From positions 558,001 to 622,000 of the forward strand of contig NZ_JAJLQY010000002.1 in the NCBI RefSeq assembly GCF_020991275.1: a DNA stretch of 64,000 nucleotides, in the 5' to 3' direction. The notes under the pieces are model-generated. The model did no database searches and had not been told where the DNA came from. It was given only the letters and a program-made list of their open reading frames with translations. The position numbers and the translations under genes are program-made. This document shows, in pieces, positions 35,646 through 45,485 of the stretch. This DNA comes from Actinocorallia sp. API 0066 (GTDB lineage Bacteria > Actinomycetota > Actinomycetes > Streptosporangiales > Streptosporangiaceae). Each line of letters begins with the position of its first letter. The stretch's first letter is position 1.

Positions 35646-36695
35646 CTACGCGCGCGTTCGGGGGAGCCAGCCTTGGCCGTCGTGTTGGTTGAGGGCGGGC
35701 GCGGGGGAGAGCTTGGCCTGCCCGGGGATGAGGCCGCCGGTCCTGGGCTCGCCGTCCTGGGCGTCGGTGATGACGCCGCGGGCCTGGAAGTGCGGGTGGG
35801 CGAGCATCTCCGCGCGGTCCAGGACAGCGCTCGCGGGCGCGCCCGCCGCCTCCAGCCGGGCCAGCGCGACGTCCCCGGGCAGGCCCTTGAGCGCCTGTCT
35901 GACGGCGTCGTCGAGCTCGCGCACGCGGGAGATCCGCGCCGCGAAGGGCTCGTCGGCCAGGTGGCGCAGCTCCAGCGCGGCGCAGACGGCCCGCCACAGG
36001 TGTTCCTCCGAGACGACGCCCAGGGCGACCCGTAGCCCGTCCGCGCAGGTGTAGACGCCGTAGCCCGCGACCGGCCCTACGCCGTCGCGGCTGGGCAGCG
36101 CCGGGGGAGCCGTGGACACCCAGTGGGCGAGCGTGTCGGCGAGCCCGATATCCAGGTGGGTGCCTTCGCCCGTCCGTGACGCGCGGAGGCAGGCCGCGGT
36201 GATGGCGAACGCCGCTGTCTGGGCGGCGGCCATGTCGGCGAGGGGGAGGTCCACCGCGTCGGGGGGTAGGCCGCCCGGCGGGAGTGCCCCGGCCGTCGCC
36301 CGGTAGTTCACGTCGTGTCCGGGAACGCCGGAGAGCGGCCCGGTTTCGCCGTATCCGGTGAGCGAGCACGTCACCAGGGCGGCCCGCTTTGCCCGCAGCC
36401 GTTCCGGTGCTAGGCCGAGCCGCTCGGCCACGCCCGGCCGGAACCCGGTGACGACGGCGTCGGCGTCGGCGGCCAGCTCCAGGCAGCGCGCCAGCCCTTC
36501 GGGGGACTTCAGGTCGAGGACGAGCCCGCGCTTGCCCGCGTTGAGCGGCCCGAAGTGCCCGCCGAAGGCCCGCATGGGCTCCCCGCCGGGGGGCTCCACC
36601 TTGAGCACGTCGGCGCCCATCCCGGCCAGGAGCAGCGTCGCGTAGGGGCCGGGCCGCCACATCGTCAGATCGAGCACGCGCAGACCGTCGAGCAT
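35646..36695 (-). CDS. CaiB/BaiF (AMACR-type) CoA transferase
   Basis: 349-residue family III CoA transferase or racemase. N-terminal GLRVLDLTMWRPGPYATLLLAGMGADVLKVE is typical, as are FGPLNAGKRGLVLDLKSPEG and TGYGETGPLSGVPGHDVNYRA. The likely catalytic Asp is in GTHLDIGLADTLAHW. Acyl-CoA substrate is unknown. The ATG at 36695 is preferred over the GTG three codons upstream because AGGG lies 9 nt before it. Confidence 0.9.
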   Translation of the reverse strand: MLDGLRVLDLTMWRPGPYATLLLAGMGADVLKVEPPGGEPMRAFGGHFGPLNAGKRGLVLDLKSPEGLARCLELAADADAVVTGFRPGVAERLGLAPERLRAKRAALVTCSLTGYGETGPLSGVPGHDVNYRATAGALPPGGLPPDAVDLPLADMAAAQTAAFAITAACLRASRTGEGTHLDIGLADTLAHWVSTAPPALPSRDGVGPVAGYGVYTCADGLRVALGVVSEEHLWRAVCAALELRHLADEPFAARISRVRELDDAVRQALKGLPGDVALARLEAAGAPASAVLDRAEMLAHPHFQARGVITDAQDGEPRTGGLIPGQAKLSPAPALNQHDGQGWLPRTRA

Positions 36696-36747
36696 GCGGC
36701 CCACCCTAGCAAGCGGGCGCTTGTTTCTTGTCGGACGTCCGGGGTTG

Positions 36748-36767
36748 GCAAAGTGATATCACTTTGC
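36748..36767. promoter_or_regulatory. Perfect 20-bp palindrome upstream of the SPFH operon
   Basis: GCAAAGTGATATCACTTTGC, a perfect palindrome 36 bp before the SPFH start and 52 bp before the divergent CoA transferase start. Its two-fold symmetry suggests a dimeric repressor. The ribbon-helix-helix protein encoded two genes downstream is the obvious candidate, by inference. Confidence 0.75.
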
Positions 36768-36803
36768 TAGATTTGAGCCATCGCACCGAGCAAGGAGTAA
36801 CCC

Positions 36804-37706
36804 ATGAGCGAGACCTTGATGCCCGCCCCCCAGATCCGCGAGCGGGTGGCGCGCGGCGCCTCCGGCTGGCCGGTCCTCGGGCTCGGCCTGCTTGCCCTCG
36901 TCGCGTCCGTCGGCGGCGTGATCGGCGGCATCGCCGTCGGCGGCGTCACCGGCGCGTCCCTGATCGCCCTCGGCGTCGTCGTCTTCGTCGCGGCGACGAT
37001 CTTCATGGCCGGCCTCACCGCCGTGTCGCCCGGCGAGGCCCGCGTCATCACCCTGCTGGGCCGCTACACCGGCACCGTCCGCACCGACGGCCTGCGCTGG
37101 GTCAACCCCCTCACCGACCGCCGCAAGGTGTCCACCAGGATCCGCAACCACGAGACCGACGTCCTCAAGGTCAACGACGCCGACGGCAACCCGATCGAGA
37201 TCGCCGCCGTCGTCGTCTGGCAGGTCAAGGACACCGCGCGCGCCGTCTTCGAGGTCGACGACTTTGTGGAGTTCGTCGCCATCCAGACCGAGACCGCCGT
37301 CCGCCACATCGCCAACAGCTACCCCTACGACACCCACGACACCGGCCTGTCCCTGCGCGACAACGCCGACGAGATCACCGAGAAGCTGTCGGAGGAGATC
37401 GGCAAGCGCGTCATCTCGGCCGGCGTCGAGATCATCGAGTCCCGCCTCACCCGCCTCGCCTACGCCCCCGAGATCGCCCAGGCCATGCTCCGCCGCCAGC
37501 AGGCCGCCGCCATCGTCGCCGCCCGAGGCAAGATCGTCGAAGGCGCGGTCGGCATGGTCGAGGCCGCCCTCACCCGCCTCACCGACGACGGCATCGTCGA
37601 ACTCGACGAGGAGCGCAAGGCGGCCATGGTGTCCAACCTCCTCGTGGTCCTCTGCGGCGACAGAGACGCCCAACCGGTAGTGAACACCGGCACCCTCTAC
37701 GCCTAG
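36804..37706 (+). CDS. SPFH/band-7 (stomatin-like) membrane protein
   Basis: 300 residues: two adjacent N-terminal membrane helices (about residues 24-45 and 50-70), then an SPFH domain beginning [20 protein letters not shown]. The coiled-coil region includes [20 protein letters not shown]. These proteins oligomerise and organise membrane microdomains. The next two genes follow closely (5 bp, then 2 bp), giving a three-gene unit behind the palindrome at 36748. Confidence 0.92.
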   Translation: MSETLMPAPQIRERVARGASGWPVLGLGLLALVASVGGVIGGIAVGGVTGASLIALGVVVFVAATIFMAGLTAVSPGEARVITLLGRYTGTVRTDGLRWVNPLTDRRKVSTRIRNHETDVLKVNDADGNPIEIAAVVVWQVKDTARAVFEVDDFVEFVAIQTETAVRHIANSYPYDTHDTGLSLRDNADEITEKLSEEIGKRVISAGVEIIESRLTRLAYAPEIAQAMLRRQQAAAIVAARGKIVEGAVGMVEAALTRLTDDGIVELDEERKAAMVSNLLVVLCGDRDAQPVVNTGTLYA

Positions 37707-37711
37707 AAGCC

Positions 37712-37984
37712 ATGGCCGTAGAGCGCAAGAAGCTCCTGCTGCGGCTCGACCCCGCGGTGCACGACGCACTGGCCCGCTGGGCGGGCGAGGAGCTGCGCAG
37801 CACCAACGCGCAGATCGAGTTCCTGCTCCGCAGGGCCCTGGCCGAGGCCGGGCGGCTGCCTTCCGGGGTCACCCGGATGCGCCGTCCCGGCCGGCCCTCC
37901 CGAGCCGACCAGGACGACGAGACCGAAGAACCCGCGGCCGTGCCCGCACCCTCCCCAGACAACGCCCCGGAAACGGAGGAATGA
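37712..37984 (+). CDS. Ribbon-helix-helix (Arc-like) DNA-binding protein
   Basis: 90 residues. The first 50 form an Arc/MetJ-type ribbon-helix-helix (KKLLLRLDPAVHDALARWAGEE, then RSTNAQIEFLLRRALAEAG). The remainder is a disordered Pro/Glu-rich acidic tail. It begins 5 bp after the SPFH stop. A role as autoregulator of the SPFH unit through the upstream palindrome is plausible but untested. Confidence 0.85.
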   Translation: MAVERKKLLLRLDPAVHDALARWAGEELRSTNAQIEFLLRRALAEAGRLPSGVTRMRRPGRPSRADQDDETEEPAAVPAPSPDNAPETEE

Positions 37985-37986
37985 CG

Positions 37987-38613
37987 ATGAAGCAGCCCGA
38001 GAGCCTTGCGCAGCGGATGTTCGTGCTCGCCTTGGACCCCGAGAAAGGCAAGCTCCACACCAGCACGTACCTGCGGCCCCTCCTTCGGTCCGCCGCCTTG
38101 ACCGAGCTGTACCTGTCCGGCCACCTGCGTGACGAGAAGGGCAAGCCCGCCATCGAGGTCGCGGGCCCGTGCACGGACCCCGTACTGGCCGACCTCCTGG
38201 AGGAGATCGGCTCCGGCCGTCCCCGCAAGTGGGCGCACTGGGTCAACAAGAACGCCAGGCGGACCGCCGACGCCGTCCGCGACCAGCTCGTCGACGGCGG
38301 CCTGGTCAGGGCCGAGCCGTACCGTGTCCTCGGGCTCTTCCCGAGCACCCGCTACACGCTGCGCGACCCCCGCGTCCGCACCAGGCTGCTCTCGACCGTC
38401 TCGGCCGTCCTGCGCGACCCCGTCGGCCGCGTCGACCCGGCCGAGGCCGCGCTCGTCTCCCTGTCCGTCCTGGGCCGCCTGAACAAGGTCGTCACCCGGG
38501 CCAAGCGCAAGGAGCACAAGGCGAAGATCAAGACGCTGACCGAGATCACCGGCCCCGCCGCCCCCGCCCTCAAGAGCACCCTCGAAAGCTACGACGCGGC
38601 AGCGGCGGGCTGA
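37987..38613 (+). CDS. GPP34 (GOLPH3/VPS74-like) family protein
   Basis: 208 residues with the GOLPH3-like features QRMFVLALDPEKGKL, LLRSAALTELYLSGHL and VDPAEAALVSLSVLGRL. In eukaryotes the family binds PI4P on Golgi membranes; bacterial members are frequent in actinobacteria but have no settled role. The ATG at 37987 has GGAGGA six bases upstream; the ATG at 37981 overlaps the previous stop but would leave that element too close. Confidence 0.88.
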   Translation: MKQPESLAQRMFVLALDPEKGKLHTSTYLRPLLRSAALTELYLSGHLRDEKGKPAIEVAGPCTDPVLADLLEEIGSGRPRKWAHWVNKNARRTADAVRDQLVDGGLVRAEPYRVLGLFPSTRYTLRDPRVRTRLLSTVSAVLRDPVGRVDPAEAALVSLSVLGRLNKVVTRAKRKEHKAKIKTLTEITGPAAPALKSTLESYDAAAAG

Positions 38614-38680
38614 AGAGTGCACCACATAAGACCGACCCGCTTAGGCGCCGCCCTCCCCTCCCGGAGCGCGGCGCCTTCGC

Positions 38681-40078
38681 CTATTGCCCGGCGCCGGGCC
38701 CCGCCGCCCGCATCCGCGCAAGGAACTCCGACGCCCAACGCGCCACGTCGTTGTCCACCACCCTGCGGCGCATCGCGCGCATCCGCTTCTGCAGATCCCG
38801 CGCGTCCGCCCTGACGGCCTCCTGCAACGTCCGCTTCAACCCGTCCACGTCATACGGGTTCACCAGGTAGGCCCGGCGCAGCTCCTCCGCCGCGCCCGCG
38901 AACTCGCTCAGCACCAGCGCGCCCCGCAGATCCTCGTGGCAGGCCACGTACTCCTTGGCCACCAGGTTCATGCCGTCCCGCAGCGGCGTCACCACCATGA
39001 CGTCAGCGGCCATGTACAGGGCGGCCAGCTCCTCACGGCGGTAACTCGCGTGCATGTAGTTGATGACGGGCGCGCCGAGCTGCGCGAACTCGCCGTTGAT
39101 CCGGCCCACCTGGAGCTCGATCTCGTCCCGCAGGATCTGGTACTGCTCGACCCGCTCCCGGCTCGGCGTCGCCACCTGCACAAACACCGCCTCGCCCGGC
39201 TTCAGCGCGCCGTCCGCGAGCAGCTCCCCGAACGCCTCAAGACGCTGCGTGATGCCCTTGGTGTAGTCGAGGCGGTCCACCCCGAGCATGATGCGGTTCG
39301 GGTCGCCCAGCTCCCGGCGGATCTGCTGGGCCCTGGCCTTCACGTCGGGACGGTGGATGAGGTCCGTCAGCTCCTTGACGTCCACCGAGATGGGGAACGC
39401 CTCGGCGTGCACGTCACGGCCGTCCACGTGGATCACGGAGCCGTGCACCCGCACGTCCAGGAGGCGGCGCGACAGCCTGACGAAGTTCGCGGCCGCCGCC
39501 GGGAGCTGGAAGCCGACCAGGTCGGCGCCGAGCAGCCCTTCGACGATCTCCTTGCGCCACGGCAGCCGGTAGAACAACTCGGCGGGGGGGAACGGGATGT
39601 GCAGGAAAAAACCGATCCGCAGATCCGGGCGCAGTTCCCGCAGCATCTTCGGAACCAATTGGAGCTGGTAGTCCTGCACCCAGACGAGGGCGCCTTCGGC
39701 CGCCACCTCCGCGGCCTTCTCCGCGAACCGCTTGTTGACGCGCACGTACGCGTCCCAGGTCGTCCGATGGAACTCCGGCGGCACGATCACATCGTGGTAG
39801 AGCGGCCACAACGTGGCGTTAGAGAAGCCCTCGTAGTACAGCTCCACGTCCTCGGCGGACAACGTGACCGGCACAAGACGGAGCCCGTCGTCGGTGAACG
39901 GCTCGGTCCGCTCGTCGGCGGCGCCCGTCCAGCCGATCCAGGCGCCGTCGCGCTCCCGCATGAGCGGCATGATCGCGGTGACGAGCCCGCCGGGGCTGCG
40001 ACGCCATCCGACCTCCCCCTCGGGGCCGGTGATCCGGTCTACGGGCAGGCGGTTGGCGACGACGACAAAATCACTCAC
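38681..40078 (-). CDS. otsA: Trehalose-6-phosphate synthase
   Basis: GT20 glycosyltransferase making trehalose-6-phosphate from glucose-6-phosphate and UDP- or GDP-glucose. Motifs are [11 protein letters not shown] at the N-terminus, [34 protein letters not shown], and [15 protein letters not shown]. The GTG at 40078 (465 residues) is chosen for its GGGTAGG Shine-Dalgarno; an ATG at 40096 lacks spacing to GGGAG and a GTG at 40117 is also possible. No otsB is nearby. Confidence 0.94.
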   Translation of the reverse strand: MSDFVVVANRLPVDRITGPEGEVGWRRSPGGLVTAIMPLMRERDGAWIGWTGAADERTEPFTDDGLRLVPVTLSAEDVELYYEGFSNATLWPLYHDVIVPPEFHRTTWDAYVRVNKRFAEKAAEVAAEGALVWVQDYQLQLVPKMLRELRPDLRIGFFLHIPFPPAELFYRLPWRKEIVEGLLGADLVGFQLPAAAANFVRLSRRLLDVRVHGSVIHVDGRDVHAEAFPISVDVKELTDLIHRPDVKARAQQIRRELGDPNRIMLGVDRLDYTKGITQRLEAFGELLADGALKPGEAVFVQVATPSRERVEQYQILRDEIELQVGRINGEFAQLGAPVINYMHASYRREELAALYMAADVMVVTPLRDGMNLVAKEYVACHEDLRGALVLSEFAGAAEELRRAYLVNPYDVDGLKRTLQEAVRADARDLQKRMRAMRRRVVDNDVARWASEFLARMRAAGPGAGQ

Positions 40079-40164
40079 AAGATCGAACCTACCCATCTCC
40101 CGTCGCGTATCGAACACGTGACCATCACCACGCGGGACATGGCATGTCGGCTACCGTCGACGGT

Positions 40165-41109
40165 ATGAGAATGGGCGTCCTGGACATCGGATCCAACACC
40201 GTGCACCTGCTCGTCATGGACGCACACCAGGGCGGCAAGCCGCTGCCCGCCTACTCCCACAAGGTGGAGCTCAGGCTGGCCGAACACCTCGACGGCGACA
40301 GGCTCTCCGACGAGGGCGCCAAGCGGCTGCACTCGTTCGTCAAGGAGTCCCTCCAGGTGGCCGAGGACAAAGGGGTCCAGGAGACCCTCGCCTTCGCGAC
40401 CTCCGCCGTCCGGGAGGCCGTGAACGGCGACGAGATCCTCGAATGGATCAAAGCGGACCTCGGGATCACGATCGAGGTGCTGTCCGGCGCTGACGAGGCC
40501 CGGCTGACGTTCCTCGCGGTCCGGCGCTGGTTCGGCTGGTCGTCCAACCGGCTCCAGGTGTTCGACATCGGCGGCGGCTCGTTGGAGATCGCCTCGGGGA
40601 TCGACGAGGAGCCCGACGCGGCCGTCTCCCTGCCGCTCGGCGCGGGCCGTCTCACCCGCGCCTGGCTCGGCGCCGACCCGCCCGACCCCGACCAGGTCCG
40701 CGCGCTGCGCAGGCACGTCCGCGCCGAGATCGCCGGACGCATCGGCGGCGTCACCCGCTTCGGCCCGCCCGACCACGCCGTCGCCACCTCCAAGACCTTC
40801 AAGCAGCTCGCCCGCATCGCCGGCGCCGCCCCCTCCAGCGAGGGCCCCTTCGTCCGCCGCGTCCTCACCCGGGAAGCCGCCAAGGACTGGGCCGACCGCC
40901 TGGCCCACATGCCCGTCTCATCCCGCCAGGCCCTCCCCGGCGTCTCCGAAGGCCGAGCCCCCCAACTCCTCGCCGGCGCCATAGTCGCCGACGCCGTCCT
41001 GGACCTCTTCGACCTCCCCGTCCTGGAAGTCTGCCCCTGGGCCCTCCGCGAGGGCATCATCCTCCGCCGCCTGGACCTCCTCCCCGACCAACCCTTCACC
41101 CCCCAATAA
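40165..41109 (+). CDS. ppx: Ppx/GppA-family exopolyphosphatase
   Basis: 314-residue ASKHA-fold phosphatase acting on polyphosphate or pppGpp. N-terminal [16 protein letters not shown] and the second phosphate-binding loop [14 protein letters not shown] are diagnostic, with the [12 protein letters not shown] segment between. ATG at 40165 is preferred to the upstream ATG at 40144. The last 150 bases are extraordinarily C-rich. Confidence 0.93.
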   Translation: MRMGVLDIGSNTVHLLVMDAHQGGKPLPAYSHKVELRLAEHLDGDRLSDEGAKRLHSFVKESLQVAEDKGVQETLAFATSAVREAVNGDEILEWIKADLGITIEVLSGADEARLTFLAVRRWFGWSSNRLQVFDIGGGSLEIASGIDEEPDAAVSLPLGAGRLTRAWLGADPPDPDQVRALRRHVRAEIAGRIGGVTRFGPPDHAVATSKTFKQLARIAGAAPSSEGPFVRRVLTREAAKDWADRLAHMPVSSRQALPGVSEGRAPQLLAGAIVADAVLDLFDLPVLEVCPWALREGIILRRLDLLPDQPFTPQ

Positions 41110-41244
41110 CCCCACCCCAGCCCCAGTCAGCCCCGCCCAGCCCCCAAGCCCCAGGCCAACCCGAACCAATGTGCGCCCAACCCCAACCTGCGCTACAGTT
41201 AACCCGTCGCCAGGCAGGGCCCCAAGCCCCACCAAAGCCGACAC

Positions 41245-41318
41245 CGGGACGTAGCGCAGTTTGGCAGCGCACTTGACTGGGGGTCAAGGGGTCGTGGGTT
41301 CAAATCCCGCCGTCCCGA
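41245..41318 (+). tRNA. tRNA-Pro (anticodon GGG)
   Basis: A 74-nt cloverleaf: acceptor CGGGACG/CGTCCCG, D-stem GCGC/GCGC, anticodon stem CTTGA/TCAAG with loop CTGGGGG (anticodon GGG), T-arm GTGGG-TTCAAAT-CCCGC, discriminator A, no encoded CCA. The next 19 kb to the right is accessory in character, so this tRNA may have been an integration site. No second copy of its 3' end was seen. Confidence 0.95.
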
Positions 41319-41326
41319 CAGCACAC

Positions 41327-41368
41327 AAGGCCCGCTGACGGAGAGTTCTCTCCAGCTCAGCGGGCCTT
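41327..41368 (+). terminator. Hairpin downstream of tRNA-Pro
   Basis: AAGGCCCGCTGA (41327-41338) pairs with TCAGCGGGCCTT (41357-41368), a perfect 12-bp stem just after the tRNA. Probable tRNA transcription terminator. Confidence 0.75.
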
Positions 41369-42144
41369 CACCATGTCAGAAACTTCCTGACTGACCGTCA
41401 GTACCGATCTCTGTTGGGGACCACCCGGGGACCAACCGCCCCTGCCAATGGCAAGCCTCGTTCCTCTCACCAACTCGCCTGCTCCCGCTCCGTCCCCGCA
41501 CACGTTCCTCAAGCCCTTGCCGCACCCGCCTTCTGTCAGCCGAGCGTGCACCCACGACCCCGTCGTAGCTCGCGGACAGCTAGCTCACCCACCCGCACCT
41601 GACATCCGGCGGCGCGCCGGAACTCCAAGCAGTGCCGCGACCTCGACGACCCCGGAGGGGCCGTCGCCACGGCGGGTGAGGTGGGGGCTCCGGAGAGCTG
41701 GCGGTGGCCGCTGTGCTGGAAACAGACATGCGGGCAGGACACCGACCTGGCACGACGCCCCAGCATCCGCCAGGCTCCCCCACCGGATCGCTTGGCCCGT
41801 GGGCGCCCAGGCTGAAGCGCGTTCTGACGTTGGTCGAGAAGCCATTCCGAGGTCTCCTTGCGGAGGCCGACAACCACCTGGGCTGTGCTTCCCTCTCCGC
41901 GTCCGCGTGCTTTCGCTCGTCTTTGCGGGACCGGTCCTTATTGCGGCTATTGTGATCATGCTCGGTTAATATGGGTGGGATGGTGGGGTTGGTGGAGGTT
42001 CGCTAGAAATCTTGGTGGGTTTTGTGTGTTCATGATGCGGACTGGGGAAGGTTGAGATGTTCAGTTCGCGTCGTTGCTTCGTGCCGGTGTTAGGTGCGGG
42101 CTGCTCGCGTGCCTTGGTGTTGTCTGTTTATGTGGGAGGTATGT
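41369..42144. other. Gene-poor stretch after tRNA-Pro
   Basis: About 775 bp with no convincing gene. Open frames on both strands lack family features, ribosome-binding sites or coding periodicity. One minus-strand stretch near 41585-41660 reads VVEVAALLGVPARR, faintly like an excisionase-type helix-turn-helix, but too weak to call. AT-richer sequence from 41940 to 42140 probably holds the promoter for the next gene. Confidence 0.5.
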
Positions 42145-42963
42145 GTGTCGGAGGGGTCTGTGCAGCGGCCGTTGCCGGTTTCGCCGCATATTGATACGTC
42201 GGTGTCGCATTCGGCGCGGATCTGGGACTACTGGCTGGGGGGGAAGGAGAACTATCCGGTCGACCAGGAGTTGGGAGACCAGATCGCGGCGACGTTGCCT
42301 GACATCGTCGAGCAGGCTCGGGCGGATCGGGCTTTCCTGGGACGGGTGGTGCGGTTCGCGGTGGAGCGGGGGATCGACCAGTTCCTGGACGTGGGGACGG
42401 GGCTGCCGACGGCGTCGAACACCCATGAGGTGGCGCAGCGGCTGAACCGTGAGGCCCGTGTCGTCTACGTGGACAACGACCCGCTTGTGCTGGCGCACGC
42501 GCGTGCGTTGTTGGCGAGCACGCCGGAGGGGAGGACGGCGTATCTGGACGCCGACATGTACGACCCCGTCGACATTCTTGAGCGTGCGGGCGAGACGCTC
42601 GACTACTCCCGGCCGGTCGCGGTGACGATGCTCGGCGTGCTGTGGCATGTGCTCGACGACGACACCGCCAAGGCGATCGTCCAGACATTGCTGGGCGCAC
42701 TGGCGCCGGGCAGCCTCCTGGCGGTCGCGCATCCCACGATCGAGGTGACGGGCACGAAGATGGCCGATGCGATCGAGCAGTGGAACCTGTTCGGCAAGCC
42801 GCCTGGCCGGTGGCGCAGCCCCCAGCAGCTCGCACTCCTGTTCGATGGTCTGGAGCTTGTCGAACCCGGCATCGTCTCATGTCCGCTGTGGCGTCCAGAC
42901 GTGGGCGCCGACATCGCCCCCATCGATCAGTACGGCGGGGTCGGAATTCTCCCGGAAGTGTAA
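42145..42963 (+). CDS. SAM-dependent methyltransferase, DUF574 (Methyltransf_19) family
   Basis: 272 residues. N-terminal SARIWDYWLGGKENYPVDQE is the signature of the actinobacterial DUF574 family. The SAM site is QFLDVGTGLPTASNTHEVAQ, and further conserved blocks are VVYVDNDPLVLAHARALL and LAPGSLLAVAHPT. Substrate is unknown. GTG at 42145 follows GGGAGG; an ATG five codons upstream is possible. It lies just upstream of an XRE/DUF5753 regulator, a frequent pairing. Confidence 0.9.
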   Translation: MSEGSVQRPLPVSPHIDTSVSHSARIWDYWLGGKENYPVDQELGDQIAATLPDIVEQARADRAFLGRVVRFAVERGIDQFLDVGTGLPTASNTHEVAQRLNREARVVYVDNDPLVLAHARALLASTPEGRTAYLDADMYDPVDILERAGETLDYSRPVAVTMLGVLWHVLDDDTAKAIVQTLLGALAPGSLLAVAHPTIEVTGTKMADAIEQWNLFGKPPGRWRSPQQLALLFDGLELVEPGIVSCPLWRPDVGADIAPIDQYGGVGILPEV

Positions 42964-43063
42964 GGATCTTCCCTCATCGTGCAGCGATGTTGGGCTGTTC
43001 GGCCTCCTGCCGCCAGTGACCTATGCGCGTTCGTTAGGGTCGAACGCGACGCGGTGCGGGGCG

Positions 43064-43981
43064 ATGAGATTGGTGGCTGTGGATATCCGGGCGGGCCGGC
43101 AGGCCGACGAAGAGGTCGTGGACGAGTTGTGGCCGACGGAGTTGCGTGTCGCGCTCGGCCGTCGGATGAAGACCTACCGGGCGGGCAGGGGCCTTGGCGT
43201 GGCGGCCGTCGCGGAGGCTCTGCAGGTGTCGCCCATGGTGATCCGGGCGCTTGAGGGCGGTTACCTGACGAAGGTCCGCAACCGCCTGGTGCTGCGCATG
43301 TGCGCCCTCTACGGGATCGACGACGACGACCAGCTCTCGGAACTCCTCGAACTGGCGCACGCGGGGAGCTCTCCCGGCTGGTGGTCGGCGTTCTCGGATG
43401 TCATCCCGAGCTGGTTCGAACCGTACCTGGCCCTGGAGCAGTCGGCCGACCTCATCCGCTCCTTCGACGCCCAGTTCGTTCCAGGGCTTCTCCAGTCACC
43501 CGACTACGCGCGGGCGGTGGCTCGAGGAGACGAGGGGGGGCCGGAAGAGGAGGTCGATTACCGGGTCGCGCTGAGGATGCGCCGCCAGCGCCGTTTCCAG
43601 GAGGAAGGCGGTCCGAAGCTCTGGGCGCTCCTGGACGAGGCGGTTCTGCTCCGTCCGATGGGTGGCCGAACCACCATGTTCCGGCAGCTCGACTACCTGT
43701 GCACACTCTGCGATCTTCCTAACCTCGCCGTCCAGATCGTCCCTCTGGCGGAGGTCGGCCACGCCACCGGCGGGCCGGTCGTTCTGCTCCGTATGCCCGA
43801 GATCGAACTGGGTGGGCCTATTAGGGAAATTGTCTATCTTGAGCAATTGACGGATGCTTCGTATATCGATGACCCAGATGATGTCCTCTACTATCGGCAT
43901 GTTCTCGCTTCGCTGAGCATCCTCGCCCCACCGCCTTCTGACACCCAGGGCATCATCCATCGAAGGATGAGTGAGCTGTAG
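43064..43981 (+). CDS. XRE-family regulator with DUF5753 domain
   Basis: 305 residues. A helix-turn-helix at about residues 25-75 (GLGVAAVAEALQVSPMVIRALEGG) is followed by a DUF5753 domain (PSWFEPYLALEQSADLIRSFDAQFVPGLLQSPDYARAV). Such regulators normally act with a small DUF397 partner; none is adjacent here, the nearest being at 57570. Start codon chosen as the ATG at 43064 without a strong Shine-Dalgarno. Confidence 0.87.
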   Translation: MRLVAVDIRAGRQADEEVVDELWPTELRVALGRRMKTYRAGRGLGVAAVAEALQVSPMVIRALEGGYLTKVRNRLVLRMCALYGIDDDDQLSELLELAHAGSSPGWWSAFSDVIPSWFEPYLALEQSADLIRSFDAQFVPGLLQSPDYARAVARGDEGGPEEEVDYRVALRMRRQRRFQEEGGPKLWALLDEAVLLRPMGGRTTMFRQLDYLCTLCDLPNLAVQIVPLAEVGHATGGPVVLLRMPEIELGGPIREIVYLEQLTDASYIDDPDDVLYYRHVLASLSILAPPPSDTQGIIHRRMSEL

Positions 43982-44211
43982 GCGAAAGTGTTATCGAACG
44001 TGGTGTCAGATGACCTAATTCACGGGGGGTCGCTGTGCCATGCTTTGCCGGTCATGATCCAAATGTCCATACGAAACGGGACTGAAGGCGGACAAATCGC
44101 CCTTTGGCTTGTCGGGTATGCGCTGGATCTTCCAACCCGTGTCTCCTCGGCCCCCAACTGGACGCGGGCTGATAAGGGACGCTCCCACCGGAGAAGGGAC
44201 GGCATAGCATC

Positions 44212-45081
44212 ATGGTCGACGAGTTCGCGGAGCACCCGCCCCGCGGCGAGTTCGCGAGGCAGATGTTCGGGATCTTTCTCGATTGCCGGGGGGAGACGCT
44301 CACGGAGCTGGTCCACGCATGCGGCTCTCGCTACAGCAAGAGCGCGTTCTCCCGCGCCTTCCGCGGCCGGGCGAAGGGATTGGTCTCCCGGCAGTTCTTC
44401 GGGGCCTTCGCTGTCGCCTGCGCCTTCATCGGGCAGCGTAACGGCGTCATCGCGCCTGGGGCTGTCGCGCGCCAGCAGTTCATCGACGAACTGTTTGCGC
44501 TGCTCGACCTTGCCGAGCGCCGGTCGGAGGACCTCGGCCTGTTCGTGCGCCGCGGCTACATTCGGCACCGGGACACCCTGCGCGCGGCGTTCGAACCGGT
44601 GCGGCCCCGCCCGCAGGATGTGTGGAACCTCCCCACGGCGCTAGGACCCGACGAGCAAAGACTAATGCTCCTCACCTGGCCCTTCGCGCACGTCGTCATC
44701 CCACGCCTGCACCTCAAGGACTCCGAGGCGACCCTGCACGCGGCGCTGATGCTCCTCGCGCTCGGCTACCCCGACGGGCGAGCGTGGGAATTGTTGAAGC
44801 TCGCAAGCATCTGGGCGGCCGACACGCCGGACAACCTCGCGGCACGGGAACTGGACGCCCTGCTCGACGCGAGCGAGCGCGTCCCGGTCGGCCCGAACCA
44901 GATCCGCACCCGGATACACCGGTACCTCGCGCTGCGCGCCGCACAGACCCGCGGCGACGAGGCCCACATGAACGGCTACATCGACGCCGCGCAGATGTTC
45001 CGGGACATCGCTCTTCGACTGGACGGCGGAGAGCGGACACCGCTCTCCGCCCCCGTCCAACCGCAGACGCCTACCACCTGA
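44212..45081 (+). CDS. Hypothetical protein with HTH-like N-terminus and helical C-terminus
   Basis: 289 residues, no named family recognised. Residues 20-60 (LTELVHACGSRYSKSAFSRAFRG) resemble the helix-turn-helix of actinobacterial regulators. Residues 150-280 are Leu/Ala-rich helices (LHAALMLLALGYPDGRAWELLKL) that could be TPR-like. The gene ends just before a clear terminator. It may regulate or sense for the small genes that follow, by proximity only. Confidence 0.65.
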   Translation: MVDEFAEHPPRGEFARQMFGIFLDCRGETLTELVHACGSRYSKSAFSRAFRGRAKGLVSRQFFGAFAVACAFIGQRNGVIAPGAVARQQFIDELFALLDLAERRSEDLGLFVRRGYIRHRDTLRAAFEPVRPRPQDVWNLPTALGPDEQRLMLLTWPFAHVVIPRLHLKDSEATLHAALMLLALGYPDGRAWELLKLASIWAADTPDNLAARELDALLDASERVPVGPNQIRTRIHRYLALRAAQTRGDEAHMNGYIDAAQMFRDIALRLDGGERTPLSAPVQPQTPTT

Positions 45082-45093
45082 ACCACTCACGTC

Positions 45094-45126
45094 AATGCCC
45101 TGGGCCTGATCGCGGTCCAGGGCATT
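45094..45126 (+). terminator. Intrinsic terminator after the 289-residue hypothetical gene
   Basis: Perfect 10-bp stem AATGCCCTGG / CCAGGGCATT with a 13-nt loop followed by TCTGTT, 13 bp beyond the stop codon at 45081. Confidence 0.75.
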
Positions 45127-45250
45127 TCTGTTCCCACGGCCGCGTGCCACGGCGTTGCAAGATGTGCATTCTTCCCCGAACAACGGGCGCGAAGAACGAG
45201 AGCGCGGGATCGTCAGTTCCGTTCGCAACAGCCACCCGGGAATCAAAGCC

Positions 45251-45448
45251 ATGCCATCAGTCACCGCAGCGCACAAACGGATCGACGGCCTGGCCGAACC
45301 AGTGGGCCCCAGGGATTCCGAGGAGATGTTCCTGGCGATCATCCTCACGACGAAGTGGATGATCACGATGCGCCGGAGGCTTTACGACTGCCCTCTCCTC
45401 CATCATCTGGGGCCGGCAGAGCTCGAAGAGTTCTGGGCCTCCTGCTGA
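45251..45448 (+). CDS. Small helical protein of unknown function
   Basis: 65 residues from the ATG at 45251 (MPSVTAAHKRIDGLAEPVGP...), with a hydrophobic stretch FLAIILTTKWMITMRR and a C-terminal LGPAELEEFWASC. It has no strong Shine-Dalgarno; a TTG at 45155 gives a 97-residue version. It lies 37 bp upstream of the cyclase-like gene and may be its partner. No homologue is recognised. Confidence 0.45.
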   Translation: MPSVTAAHKRIDGLAEPVGPRDSEEMFLAIILTTKWMITMRRRLYDCPLLHHLGPAELEEFWASC

Positions 45449-45485
45449 ACCCCACTTCGCGTGGCATAGACCCATGAGGAGCACA

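Noticed and set aside
41369-42144. Integrase or excisionase remnant beside tRNA-Pro
   Set aside because: A faint HTH-like string on the minus strand near 41600 and a GGGGACCA repeat near 41415 were considered, but no recombinase motif (R-HxxR-Y) and no duplicated tRNA 3' end could be found.
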